From Labilithrix sp. (GTDB taxonomy: Bacteria > Myxococcota > Polyangia > Polyangiales > Polyangiaceae): a stretch of DNA of 64,000 nucleotides. The notes under the pieces were generated by a model that saw nothing but the letters and a program-made list of their open reading frames with translations, searched no databases and was not told the origin of the DNA. The stretch is taken from NCBI GenBank assembly GCA_028287035.1, contig JAQBQL010000100.1, positions 1 through 64,000 on the forward strand, given 5' to 3'. Below are positions 9,361 to 17,958 of the stretch, piece by piece (positions within the stretch are counted from its first letter, which is position 1; each line of letters begins with the position of its first letter). The translations under genes were made by a program, and so were the position numbers.

Positions 9361-10146
9361 TCACCCGCGCGAGCGCGGCACGTCCTCCGGATAGCCCTTC
9401 GGACCGTCCTTCGGGAGGAGGAGCGTGAACGTGGTCGGCTCCTCGGGGCGCGCATCGATGACGAGCTTGCCGCCGTGCGCGGTCGCGAAGCCGCGGGCGA
9501 CCGCGAGGCCGAAGCCGGCGCCCACGCGGTTCGCGCGCTTCGCGTGGAACTGACGGTCGAAGAGGTTGCGCCGGACCTGCGGCGTCAGCCCCGGCCCGCG
9601 GTCGGTGATGGAGATGGCGACCGACGTCTCGCGATCGGCCGCGCTGAGCGTGACGGCGCTGCCCGCCGGCGAGAGCTTCACGGCATTGTCGACGAGCTGC
9701 CCGATCGCCCGGACCAGCCGCTCGCGGTCACAGCGGAGCGCCACCGCCGGCGCGGGCGCGAGCACCTCGAGCGCGACCTGCCGCGCCCGCGCCGCGTCGC
9801 CGAACTGCTCGGAGACGACGTGGAGCAGCTCGCCCGCGTCCTGCAGGCCGAGCCGGAGCGTGACCGCGTCGCCCTCGATCTCGGACAGATCCGCGAAGTT
9901 CCGGATGAGCCGCTCCATCTGCGTGCACGACCGGAGCATCGCCTCGAGGATCTTCACCGAGCGCGCGTTCTCGTCGAGCCGCTGCGTGCTCTGGAGCACG
10001 TAGTTCGCGCCCATGGTCACGGCGGCGAGCGGCGCCCGCAGGTCGTGGCAGATGGCCGAAAGCAGCGGGTCCTTGCCCTTGGGCTTCTTCGGCTTCCGGG
10101 GCGCCCGCTTCTTCGCTTCCGTGGCCGGTGCGGAGCCGCTCCTCAT
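9361..10146 (-). CDS. Soluble sensor histidine kinase (HisKA-HATPase only)
   Basis: A 261-residue protein with a short Lys/Pro-rich N terminus, a dimerisation/phosphorylation domain (SAICHDLRAPLAAV with the phospho-His) and an ATPase domain. The ATPase shows an N box (VRAIGQLVDNAVKLSP), G1 ITDRGPGL and G2 GAGFGLAVARG. It has no membrane segment and no PAS, GAF or HAMP sensor, so its input must come from a partner. It lies tail to tail with the GAFAGA regulator (5-bp gap), a plausible but unproven partner. ATG 10146 chosen; a longer reading to 10296 has non-coding character. Confidence 0.85.
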   Translation of the reverse strand: MRSGSAPATEAKKRAPRKPKKPKGKDPLLSAICHDLRAPLAAVTMGANYVLQSTQRLDENARSVKILEAMLRSCTQMERLIRNFADLSEIEGDAVTLRLGLQDAGELLHVVSEQFGDAARARQVALEVLAPAPAVALRCDRERLVRAIGQLVDNAVKLSPAGSAVTLSAADRETSVAISITDRGPGLTPQVRRNLFDRQFHAKRANRVGAGFGLAVARGFATAHGGKLVIDARPEEPTTFTLLLPKDGPKGYPEDVPRSRG

Positions 10147-10259
10147 GCTGCCCAGCCTACGTCGCCCGCATGTTTTGTCGATGCGGTTCGAAGAGCACGC
10201 GGCAGCTGGCCCCCTGCGGTGGAGCTGCGGCCCGCGCCGCGACTGTGCGAGACTTCCGG

Positions 10260-11195
10260 GTGGTGGCCGTCCTCGCGAAACCTTCGCTGCTCGCACGCGC
10301 CGCGCGTCTCCCGCAGAGCGTGGTCCGCGGCCTCTTCAAGCATCACGCGTTCGACCACGCGGCCACCATGGCCTTCTACTTCTTCCTCGGCACGATACCG
10401 CTGCTCGTGTTCGCGGGCCTCCTGGTCGGAAACATCGTGGAGCGCGAAGGTGCCGAGGAGCTGTCGCGGCCGCTGTACCGGGCGATGCCGAAGGTGGCGT
10501 CCGACTTCATGCGGACGGAGCTCACCCGCATCGGCGGCGCGAGCCCGATCACGGCGGCGCCGCTCAGCATGCTCGGCTTCCTCTGGCTGACCACGAACGG
10601 CGTCCACAACCTGATGGACGTCTTCGAGCTCCTCGTCCACGCGCGGCCTCGCCCGTGGTGGAAGCAGCGCCTCATCGCGGTGGTCTGGGTCGTGGCCGGG
10701 CTCGGCGGCATCGCCGCGGTGACCTGGCTCGTCCTCTTCGTCAACGGCGCGGCCTCCGGCTTCTCGGCGCGTCACCTGCCGGCGCTCCTGCACCGTCTCG
10801 GCGATTTCGTCGCGCAGGGCTGGCAACGCGTCGGCGTGCTCGTGGTGTTCGTGGCGATGGTCGCGATCGGCCTCGCGCTGTTCTACCGGACCGCCGTGGT
10901 GCACCCGCCCGGGATCCGTCGCCACGTGTGGACCGGCACCGCGGTGGCGCTCCTGCTGTGGGGGATCGTGTCGTGGGGCTTCGGCGCGTACGTGATGACC
11001 ATCGCGCACTACGCGATCTATTACGGGAGCCTCGCGACGGTCGCGGTCATCCTGCTCTGGCTCTACCTGACGAGCCTCGCGCTCCTCGTGGGCGCCGAGG
11101 TGAACGCGCACATCGAGGGCATGCGCGACGCGAGCGGCGCCGCGATCATCCACGACGACGTCGAGCTGCCGATCTCGCGACGCTCGCTCATGTGA
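10260..11195 (+). CDS. YihY/UPF0761-family inner-membrane protein
   Basis: About 311 residues with six hydrophobic segments, typical of the YihY (formerly 'ribonuclease BN-like') family, whose function is not firmly known. Family features include DHAATMAFYFFLGTIPLLVF near residue 35, the central IGGASPITAAPLSMLGFLWL and the last helices YYGSLATVAVILLWLYLT with GAEVNAH. The start is uncertain: GTG 10260 or 10263 fits the family better than the ATG at 10128, which lies inside the divergent histidine kinase. Confidence 0.82.
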   Translation: MVAVLAKPSLLARAARLPQSVVRGLFKHHAFDHAATMAFYFFLGTIPLLVFAGLLVGNIVEREGAEELSRPLYRAMPKVASDFMRTELTRIGGASPITAAPLSMLGFLWLTTNGVHNLMDVFELLVHARPRPWWKQRLIAVVWVVAGLGGIAAVTWLVLFVNGAASGFSARHLPALLHRLGDFVAQGWQRVGVLVVFVAMVAIGLALFYRTAVVHPPGIRRHVWTGTAVALLLWGIVSWGFGAYVMTIAHYAIYYGSLATVAVILLWLYLTSLALLVGAEVNAHIEGMRDASGAAIIHDDVELPISRRSLM

Positions 11196-11210
11196 GCGAG
11201 CGCGCGCGCT

Positions 11211-11783
11211 TCAGGCGGACACGAAGACGGCGCTCGTCTTGTTCCCCTGGCCCGTCGAGCGGCGGAACCCGGCATCCCGGATCGCGCCGCGCTCGGTGAG
11301 CACCGAGACCACGTCGGCGCTGTCGTCGTGCCCGAGCTCGGCGAGATGGGCGGCGAGCTGCGTGGCGGTCGCGCCCTTGTTGCCGCGCGAGGCGAAGTAC
11401 CGGTTGGCGGCGGCGATCATGTCGCTCGAGACCGCGGCGCTCTTCTTCGCGGCGCGCGTCGGCTCGGCAGCGCCGGCGGTCCGCGCGGTCCTCGCACCCA
11501 TGGCGGGCTTGTCTGCCTTCGCCGGAGCGCGGCTCGCGCTCGCGACGCGGGTGCCGGTGGAAGACGTGGCGGCGGTCGTCGCGGTCTTCCGCGGCCGTCC
11601 CGGGCCACGCTTCGGCGGCGCTTCCTCGGCGCGGCGCCCCGCGGCCTTGCCCGCGGGCCTTCCGGTGCGCGCCGCTTCGGTGGCGCGGCGCGTGCTCAGC
11701 TCCTCGGCCGCGGACGCCCGCAGCGCCTCGAGGATCTGCCCCGCGAACTCCGCCGTGATGCGCGCCATCTTCTCCGTGAACAT
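11211..11783 (-). CDS. Basic protein with AT-hook-like motif
   Basis: A 190-residue protein in three parts: an N-terminal helix (MFTEKMARITAEFAGQILEAL), a long Ala/Lys/Arg/Pro-rich middle containing the AT-hook-like KRGPGRPRK, and a C-terminal folded region (SDMIAAANRYFASRGNKGAT to the end) that looks like a small winged helix. AT-hooks bind the DNA minor groove, so a nucleoid-associated or architectural role is possible. I recognise no named family. It ends 15 bp from the convergent YihY gene. Confidence 0.65.
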   Translation of the reverse strand: MFTEKMARITAEFAGQILEALRASAAEELSTRRATEAARTGRPAGKAAGRRAEEAPPKRGPGRPRKTATTAATSSTGTRVASASRAPAKADKPAMGARTARTAGAAEPTRAAKKSAAVSSDMIAAANRYFASRGNKGATATQLAAHLAELGHDDSADVVSVLTERGAIRDAGFRRSTGQGNKTSAVFVSA

Positions 11784-11793
11784 CGACGGCACC

Positions 11794-14139
11794 TTACTCG
11801 GCCGGCAGGGCCGCGGTCGATAGCTTCCCGCTGACCATCGCATGCGCGCTGCCGCCGGTCGTCTCGACCGCCGGCTTGACCACCGGACGGCTGGCCGCCC
11901 GCATCTCCGCGAGCGAGGTCAGGAACGAGAGCGTCGACTCGGCGCCCTGGTTCTCGTTGACCCGGTCGACGTGGATGCCGTCCCGGCAGCCGGCGGTCCG
12001 CGCGTCGTAGACCTGCAGGTCGCCCGAGTTCTGGCCGAGAAACCACTGGAAGGCGTGCCGCGCGTGCTCGAGATACTTCACGTCGCCGGTGACCCGGTGC
12101 GCATCGAGGCATGCCGAGACCATCGCGCAGGCCTCCACCGGCTGCTGGTCGAACCGCGCCCGTGTCCCGCCGCGGACGTGGAAGCCGTTCGAGCCGATCG
12201 GCGAGAAGCGCCCGTCCTCCCCGATGTGCTGCGCGACGAGCCAGTCGAGTGACCGCTTGGCAACCGCCGCCATCGCCTCGTCACCGGTGCGCCAGGCGCT
12301 GAGCAGCAGCGCCTGCGAGAGCCGGGCGTTGCAGTAGGTGAGCCGGTCCTCGAACCAGGGCCAGGTCGCGCTCTCGTTCTCGCGAAAGCACGTCATGAGC
12401 CGCTCCGACAGCTCGGCCCGCATGGCGATCGCCGCGCCGTCGCCGCCGTGGGCGCGCAGGTACTCGTCGATCCCGAGCAGGCAGTAGGCCCAGGCGCGAG
12501 GGCTGGTGAGCGAGGCCGACGCGGCGAGCGCGCCCTGGAAGAGGCGAGTCGAGAGCCCGCGCCGCCCCGGATCGCGGGAACGACCGACGACGGTGCCGAG
12601 CGCCCAGAGTGATCGCCCGTGGCTGTCGTCCGAGTCGGGCGCGTCGTGCCAGTGCCGCGCGTAGGAGAGGAAGTTGTGGAAGCGTCCGCTCTCCGGCGCA
12701 AATGCGTGGTTCACGAACGCGAGGTAACGCGTCGCGAGCGACCGCACGACCTCCGGCCGTTCGGTGCCCGCCTCCTCGAGATGGGTCATGAGGAGCAGCG
12801 CGCGCGCGTTGTCGTCGACGCAGTAGCCCTCGCTGTAGCAGGGGATGTCGAAGGTCGCGTGCTGGAGCATCCCCGTGTCGTCGGTGAGGAGCTGCACGTG
12901 CGCGAGGTCGATCTCCGGCAGATCGGGGCGCCGCCTCGGGAGGCTGCGGGCGAGGAGCCCGGCGCGCGCGCGCTCGGCCTGCGAGGCGTGCGCCCGCTCG
13001 AACGACTCGACGTACCGCCGCGCCACGATCGGCCAGCCCATCGTCTTCCCGTACGTGATGGCGCGGCGCTGGAGCTCGACCCGCTTGATGGGATCGTCCA
13101 GAAGCCCGATGACCTCCTTGGCGATCGCGCCCGAGTCACGCCACGGCACGAGGATCCCGCGTCCTTCGCCGAGGAGCTCGCGCGCATACCGGTAGGGCGT
13201 CGAGATGACCGCCTTCCCGCAGCCGACCGCGTAGGCGAGCGTCCCGGAGGTGCTCTGCTCTTCCTTCAGGTACGGCGTGATGTAGAGGTCGGCGGCGCCG
13301 ATGAACTCGACGAGCTCCTCGTGGCTCACGAACCGGTTGTGGAACATGACGCTCGACTCGACGCCGAGCCGCTCGGCCCGCATCTGGAGCATCTGCCGGT
13401 ACGTCTCGCCGTGCTCCTGCTTGACGTGCGGGTGGGTCGCCCCGAGCACGACGTAGACGGTGCCGGGGTGGCGCGCGAGGATCGCCGGCATCGCGTCGAT
13501 GACGTGCTCGATGCCCTTGTCGGGAGAGAGCAGCCCGAACGTGAGGATGACCGATCCGCTGACGCCGAGCTTCTCGGCGCTGCGCCGCTCGGGGGCGATG
13601 GGGATGCCGTGCGGGATGACGTCGATCTTGCCGGGCGCGAGGCCGTGCACCTCCTGGAGGAGCGTCGCCCCGTCGGTGCTCATCACGACGACACGCTCCG
13701 AGAGGCCGAGCAGCGAGTCCATGACCGCCCGCTGCGTGTCGTCCGGCTTGGCGAGGATCGTGTGCAGCGTCGTCACGATGGGCGCGCGCACGGCGCGCAG
13801 GAGCTCGAGCACGTTCGCGCCCGCCTTCGGGCCGAAGATCCCGTACTCGTGCTGGACCGACACCACGTCGGCGCCGCTCACGTTGAGGAAGTCGGCGGCG
13901 CGGCGATACGCAACGACGTCGCCATCGGGCACCTCGAACCGGACGCGCGGCGGGTAGGCGTGCGCCGAGCCCGCGTCGTTCATGGCGAGCACGAAGCAGT
14001 CGAGGTCCGGGATCTCGCGACCGATCGCGTCGACGAGGTCCGTCGTGAACGTCGCGATGCCGCAGCGGCGTGGCAGGTGGTTGCCGAGCATGGCAACCGT
14101 TTGAATGGTCCGCCGGCCTTGGGCGCGATCGTCTGTCAT
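11794..14139 (-). CDS. GT4 glycosyltransferase fused to an (alpha/alpha)6-like glycoside-processing domain
   Basis: A 781-residue, probably cytosolic, two-part enzyme. Residues about 1-400 form a GT-B fold GT4 transferase: the N-terminal LGNHLPRRCGIATFTTDL, the second-domain LTFGLLSPDKGIEHVIDAM and the nucleotide-sugar site region KEEQSTSGTLAYAVGCGKAV. Residues about 425-760 are all-helical, with CYCVDDNARALLLM-type and FHNFLSYARHWHD motifs that suggest an (alpha/alpha)6 barrel. The substrate is unknown. It is the last gene of the glycan operon, 98 bp after the preceding GT4 gene. ATG 14139 chosen because family similarity begins there. Confidence 0.85.
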   Translation of the reverse strand: MTDDRAQGRRTIQTVAMLGNHLPRRCGIATFTTDLVDAIGREIPDLDCFVLAMNDAGSAHAYPPRVRFEVPDGDVVAYRRAADFLNVSGADVVSVQHEYGIFGPKAGANVLELLRAVRAPIVTTLHTILAKPDDTQRAVMDSLLGLSERVVVMSTDGATLLQEVHGLAPGKIDVIPHGIPIAPERRSAEKLGVSGSVILTFGLLSPDKGIEHVIDAMPAILARHPGTVYVVLGATHPHVKQEHGETYRQMLQMRAERLGVESSVMFHNRFVSHEELVEFIGAADLYITPYLKEEQSTSGTLAYAVGCGKAVISTPYRYARELLGEGRGILVPWRDSGAIAKEVIGLLDDPIKRVELQRRAITYGKTMGWPIVARRYVESFERAHASQAERARAGLLARSLPRRRPDLPEIDLAHVQLLTDDTGMLQHATFDIPCYSEGYCVDDNARALLLMTHLEEAGTERPEVVRSLATRYLAFVNHAFAPESGRFHNFLSYARHWHDAPDSDDSHGRSLWALGTVVGRSRDPGRRGLSTRLFQGALAASASLTSPRAWAYCLLGIDEYLRAHGGDGAAIAMRAELSERLMTCFRENESATWPWFEDRLTYCNARLSQALLLSAWRTGDEAMAAVAKRSLDWLVAQHIGEDGRFSPIGSNGFHVRGGTRARFDQQPVEACAMVSACLDAHRVTGDVKYLEHARHAFQWFLGQNSGDLQVYDARTAGCRDGIHVDRVNENQGAESTLSFLTSLAEMRAASRPVVKPAVETTGGSAHAMVSGKLSTAALPAE

Positions 14140-14237
14140 CAAGCCTCGAACGACCGCGTGCTTCGTGGCCGAGAATGGGTGGGGAGAGCACCACCATGCG
14201 GCTGCGTGCCCAGAACCGCAAGGTCGCCGTGCGCGCG

Positions 14238-15260
14238 TTAGCCCAGCAGCGAACGGTAGAGCGCGAGGTAGCGATCGGCCATCCGATCGACGGTGAACCG
14301 AGCTGCCACCCTGGCCCGGCACGCAGCGCGGTCGATCTCGCCGATGCGCGCGATCGCGGCGACCGCTTCGTCCACCGTGTCGACCAGGAACCCCGTGACG
14401 CCATCCTCGATGAGCTCACTCATCGCGCCGCGGCGCATCGCGATCACCGGCGTCCCGCACGCCATCGCCTCGACCACGGAAAGGCCGAACGGCTCGTCGA
14501 ACCGGATGAGATGAAGGAGGGCGTACGCGCCCCCGAGCATGGAGGTGCGGGCGGTGCCGCCGACGGGGCCGTCGTACACGACGCGGTCGCCGTCGACGTG
14601 CGGCGCCACCTCGCGCTCGTGGTAGCCCTGATCCTGCACGATGCCCGCCATGACGAGGCGACGGCCCGCCCGCCGTGCCGCCTCGATCGCCTCGGCCGCG
14701 CCCTTGTGCGGGTGGATGCGCCCGAAGAAGAGGAGATCCTGGCCCGCTTCCGCGACGAACGGGAGCTCGTCGAGCACGACCCCGTGATGGATGGTCGCGG
14801 CGTAGCGGAGGTCGGGGTGACGGTCGGCGTCGCTGATCGCCACGTAGGAGACGCGGTCCTGGTAGCGCTGGAACACCGGGACGATGCGCTCCGAGGAGAA
14901 GCCGTGGATCGTCGTCACGAGCGGGGTGCCGACGAAGCGCGAGAACGCGAGCGGGACGAAGTCGGCCTGGTTGTGGAGCACGTCGAACTCCCCCGCGCGC
15001 TCGAACGCGTTCGCCACGTGGAGGAGCTCCCAGACCTTCGCGTCGATGCTCGGGTCCTCCGAGTAAGGGCGCGGGCAGACCGCCGCGAGGGTGCCGGCGG
15101 TGAGCGAGTCGGCGGTCGCGAACAGCGTCACGTCCACGCCGCGCGCGACGAGGGCCTCCGTCAGCAAGCTCGTCACGAGCTCCCACGGGCCGTAATGACG
15201 CGGCGGCGTTCGCCACGAGATGGGCGCGATCATCCCGACCCGCAGCGCGCGCTCCTTCAC
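14238..15260 (-). CDS. GT4 glycosyltransferase
   Basis: A 340-residue single-domain GT4 enzyme (GT-B fold). The start VGMIAPISWRTPPRHYGPWE contains the donor-domain glycine region, LLFFGRIHPHKGAAEAIEAA marks the C-terminal Rossmann half, and RFDEPFGLSVVEAMACGTPV holds the E-x7-E nucleotide-sugar motif. GTG 15260 is chosen because it overlaps the stop of the GH13 gene by 4 bases (GTGA), implying translational coupling. The substrate cannot be told from sequence; the operon suggests a short storage or stress-related oligosaccharide. Confidence 0.88.
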   Translation of the reverse strand: MKERALRVGMIAPISWRTPPRHYGPWELVTSLLTEALVARGVDVTLFATADSLTAGTLAAVCPRPYSEDPSIDAKVWELLHVANAFERAGEFDVLHNQADFVPLAFSRFVGTPLVTTIHGFSSERIVPVFQRYQDRVSYVAISDADRHPDLRYAATIHHGVVLDELPFVAEAGQDLLFFGRIHPHKGAAEAIEAARRAGRRLVMAGIVQDQGYHEREVAPHVDGDRVVYDGPVGGTARTSMLGGAYALLHLIRFDEPFGLSVVEAMACGTPVIAMRRGAMSELIEDGVTGFLVDTVDEAVAAIARIGEIDRAACRARVAARFTVDRMADRYLALYRSLLG

Positions 15261-16849
15261 GGGGCGTCCTCGAGGACGAGCCCCTCGTCGGGCGCGAGGA
15301 CGAGGTCCGCGCCGGCCAGCAGCAGCTCGGTGCGCTCCGGGCGGGTCGAGAGGAGCACGCGGACGTTGCCGCCAGGGAGCGCCAGCGTGCGCACCTCGCC
15401 GCTCAGGTTCAGCACGACGCGGAGGCGCTCGCCCTCGTGGCGCCGCTCGTAGGCGAGCACGTCGGCGGCGCCGTGTCCGTCGATCATCGCGAAGCTGCCC
15501 ACGGCGAGCGCGGGGCGCGCACGCCGCAGCGCCAGGAGCGCACGATGCAAGGTGAGCATCGAGGCCGGATCGGCGGCGCACGACGCGACGTTCCGCGTGG
15601 CCGCGTCGGCGTGCAGCGGCAGCCACGGCTCGCCCGTCGTGAAGCCCGCGCCGGGCGATGGCGTCCAGGCCATCGGCGAGCGGACCGGATCGCGCCCCAG
15701 GCCGAGGCCGGGCTCGCGGAGCTCACGCGGGTCGACGACGCGCTCCGGCGGGATCGCGACGTCGGTCATGCCGAGCTCGTCGCCGTAGTAGAGCGTCGGA
15801 GTCCCGCGCAGCGTGAGCAGCAGCATGGCCGCGACGCGCGCCTGGCGCTCGCCGAGGCGGGAGGCGACGCGGGGGCGATCGTGGTTGCCGAGCACCCAGT
15901 TCGGCCACGCGCCGGCGGGCAGCGCCGCCTCGTAGGCGACGATCATCGCCTCGAGACCGCGCGCGTCCCACCGCTGCTCGACGAGCTGGAAGTTGAACGG
16001 GAGATGCACCCCCGGCACGCCGACGCCGTAGTAGCGAACGAGCCGCTCGACGGGCAGGTAGATCTCGCCGATGAGCACGCGCTCGCCGAAGGAGTCCGCG
16101 ATGCGCCGCATCTCGCCGGCAATCGCGTGCACCTCCGGCTGGTCCGCCGAGTGGAGCTGGATGACGGAGTGCATCTCGCCCATGCCCTTTGCGTAGTCGG
16201 GATTCGGCGGATTGTCGGGAAGCCCCTCGGCCTTGATGAGGTGCCACAGCACGTCGATGCGGAACCCGTCGATGCCGCGCGCCAGCCAGAAGCGGAGCAC
16301 GTCGTACATCGCCTCGCGCACGCGCGGGTTCCGCCAGTCGAGGTCGGGCTGCTCCTTCAGGAACGCATGGAGGTAGTACTGCCCGGTGAGCTCGTCCCAC
16401 TCCCACGACGAGCCGCCGAAGTCGCTCTTCCAGTTGTTGGGCGGTCCGCCGCCAGGAGCCGGGTCGCGCCAGATGTAGAAGTCGCGGCGCGGGTTGTCGC
16501 GCGAGCTCCTGCTCTCGCGGAACCACGGGTGCTCGCTCGACGTGTGGTTGGGCACGAAGTCGAGCAGCACGCGGAGGCCCCTGGCATGGGCATCCGCGAC
16601 GAGCGCGTCGAGGTCGGCGAGCGTGCCGAAGCACGGGTCGACGTCGCAGTAGTCGGCGACGTCGTAGCCGAAGTCCGCCATGGGCGAGGGGAAGATCGGG
16701 GAGATCCAGAGCGCGTCGACGCCGAGCGTGACGAGATGATCGAGCCGCTGCCGGATGCCTTCGAGATCGCCGATGCCGTCGCCGTTCGTGTCCTGGAACG
16801 ACCGCGGATAGATCTGGTAGACGACGCCGCGTTGCCACCACGTGCTCAT
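15257..16849 (-). CDS. GH13 alpha-glucosidase-like enzyme
   Basis: A 530-residue GH13 enzyme beginning WWQRGVVYQIYPRSFQDT, typical of alpha-glucosidase/oligo-1,6-glucosidase and related hydrolases. All catalytic motifs are present: region I DFVPNHTS, nucleophile Asp in GIDGFRIDV, acid/base Glu in LIGEIYLP, and the transition-state Asp in LGNHDRPR. Residues about 440-530 form the C-terminal beta domain. There is no signal peptide, so it acts in the cytosol. The ATG overlaps the stop of the upstream GH130 gene by 4 bases (ATGA). It may hydrolyse or transfer alpha-glucosyl units; specificity is not decidable here. Confidence 0.92.
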   Translation of the reverse strand: MSTWWQRGVVYQIYPRSFQDTNGDGIGDLEGIRQRLDHLVTLGVDALWISPIFPSPMADFGYDVADYCDVDPCFGTLADLDALVADAHARGLRVLLDFVPNHTSSEHPWFRESRSSRDNPRRDFYIWRDPAPGGGPPNNWKSDFGGSSWEWDELTGQYYLHAFLKEQPDLDWRNPRVREAMYDVLRFWLARGIDGFRIDVLWHLIKAEGLPDNPPNPDYAKGMGEMHSVIQLHSADQPEVHAIAGEMRRIADSFGERVLIGEIYLPVERLVRYYGVGVPGVHLPFNFQLVEQRWDARGLEAMIVAYEAALPAGAWPNWVLGNHDRPRVASRLGERQARVAAMLLLTLRGTPTLYYGDELGMTDVAIPPERVVDPRELREPGLGLGRDPVRSPMAWTPSPGAGFTTGEPWLPLHADAATRNVASCAADPASMLTLHRALLALRRARPALAVGSFAMIDGHGAADVLAYERRHEGERLRVVLNLSGEVRTLALPGGNVRVLLSTRPERTELLLAGADLVLAPDEGLVLEDAP

Positions 16850-17958
16850 GCGAAGCGCTCCTTCGGCAAACAGGTGATACGGCACGCGAGGTCGGCCTCG
16901 CCCGACGCGAGGACGTAGTGGTCGCCCGCGTCGGCGATCCCCGTCGTGAAGACGACCGGCGCGGGCAGGTAGAGCTGCGCGGCGAGCGGGCGGGTCAGCT
17001 CGGCGCTTGCCTCGAGCAGCGGGGTCTCGTCCTCCTGGCGAAGGATGCGCGAGGGGTCCTCGGCGTCGAGCAGCGCCCAGAAGCTGCGATAGATGCCGAC
17101 CGACGCGCGCGTCTCGACGCCGTGGTAGACGGCGAGCCAGCCGTGCTCGGTGCGGATGGGCGGGCTGCCGCCGCCGACCTTGGCGCTCGACGTGCTGCCC
17201 TTGCGTGCGCGGATGCCGGGACGGTCGAGGGGTCGCCAGTGCAGCGCATCCGGCGACACGGCGAGCTGGATCGAGGGGCCCGCGGCCCACGGGCTCTCCT
17301 CGGGATACGCGAAGTAGACCTCGCCGAGGGGGCGCGTGAGGGCGGCGAAGCGGCCAGAGACCATGCCCTCGAACAGGATCATGTCCTTGTTCTGGTGGTC
17401 GAGCACGATGCCCTGCAGCTCGTAGCGGAGGCCGTCGTGCGAGACGTGGAGCGTCGTGCAGTGGCGCTCGGCGCTGACCGAGCAGGTCGTCATGTACCAG
17501 ACCGCGCCGACCTTGCTGATGCGCGCGTCCTCCACGCCGTACTCCTGGTACGAGGCGGCCGGCGCGATGGCGTGCTCGTAGTGCACGGTGACCACGCGCT
17601 CGCCGCGGGCGTCGAGCTCGACGGGCAGCAGCCATGACAGCGACGTGAGAGCGAGCACGCGATGGGGACCGCCGCGCAGCGAGAACTGCCGCGGATCCGT
17701 CATGTCGACCGAGCCGAGGGCGTGCTGGTCGAGGACGTAGCCGGCGGGCGTCCAGCGGATCGCGCGCACGAAGCCGTTCACGACCGGCTCGGCGAGGGCC
17801 TCGGCGACACGCACCATCAGCAGCAGGTTGCCGTTCGGCAGCCGCGTCATCCCCGGGTTGAACGCGCCGAGCACGAACGTCGGCACGACCAGCGACGCGC
17901 GCAGCGGCGACCGCGAGAGGTCGACGTCGGCGGGCGTGAAGACGAGGCGGTCGGTCAC
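16846..17958 (-). CDS. GH130-like beta-mannoside phosphorylase/hydrolase (second copy)
   Basis: A 370-residue five-bladed beta-propeller of the GH130 type. Marks are FNPGMTRLPNGNLLLMVRVAE near residue 33, YGVEDARISKVG with the putative catalytic Asp, and GGGSPPIRTEHGWLAVYHGV for phosphate/sugar binding. GH130 enzymes phosphorolyse or hydrolyse beta-1,2- or beta-1,4-mannosides. No signal peptide. The GTG start at 17958 overlaps the stop of the upstream GH130 gene (GTGA), and its stop overlaps the GH13 start. It is shorter than and different from its neighbour, so it is probably a different specificity, not a recent duplicate. Confidence 0.87.
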   Translation of the reverse strand: MTDRLVFTPADVDLSRSPLRASLVVPTFVLGAFNPGMTRLPNGNLLLMVRVAEALAEPVVNGFVRAIRWTPAGYVLDQHALGSVDMTDPRQFSLRGGPHRVLALTSLSWLLPVELDARGERVVTVHYEHAIAPAASYQEYGVEDARISKVGAVWYMTTCSVSAERHCTTLHVSHDGLRYELQGIVLDHQNKDMILFEGMVSGRFAALTRPLGEVYFAYPEESPWAAGPSIQLAVSPDALHWRPLDRPGIRARKGSTSSAKVGGGSPPIRTEHGWLAVYHGVETRASVGIYRSFWALLDAEDPSRILRQEDETPLLEASAELTRPLAAQLYLPAPVVFTTGIADAGDHYVLASGEADLACRITCLPKERFA

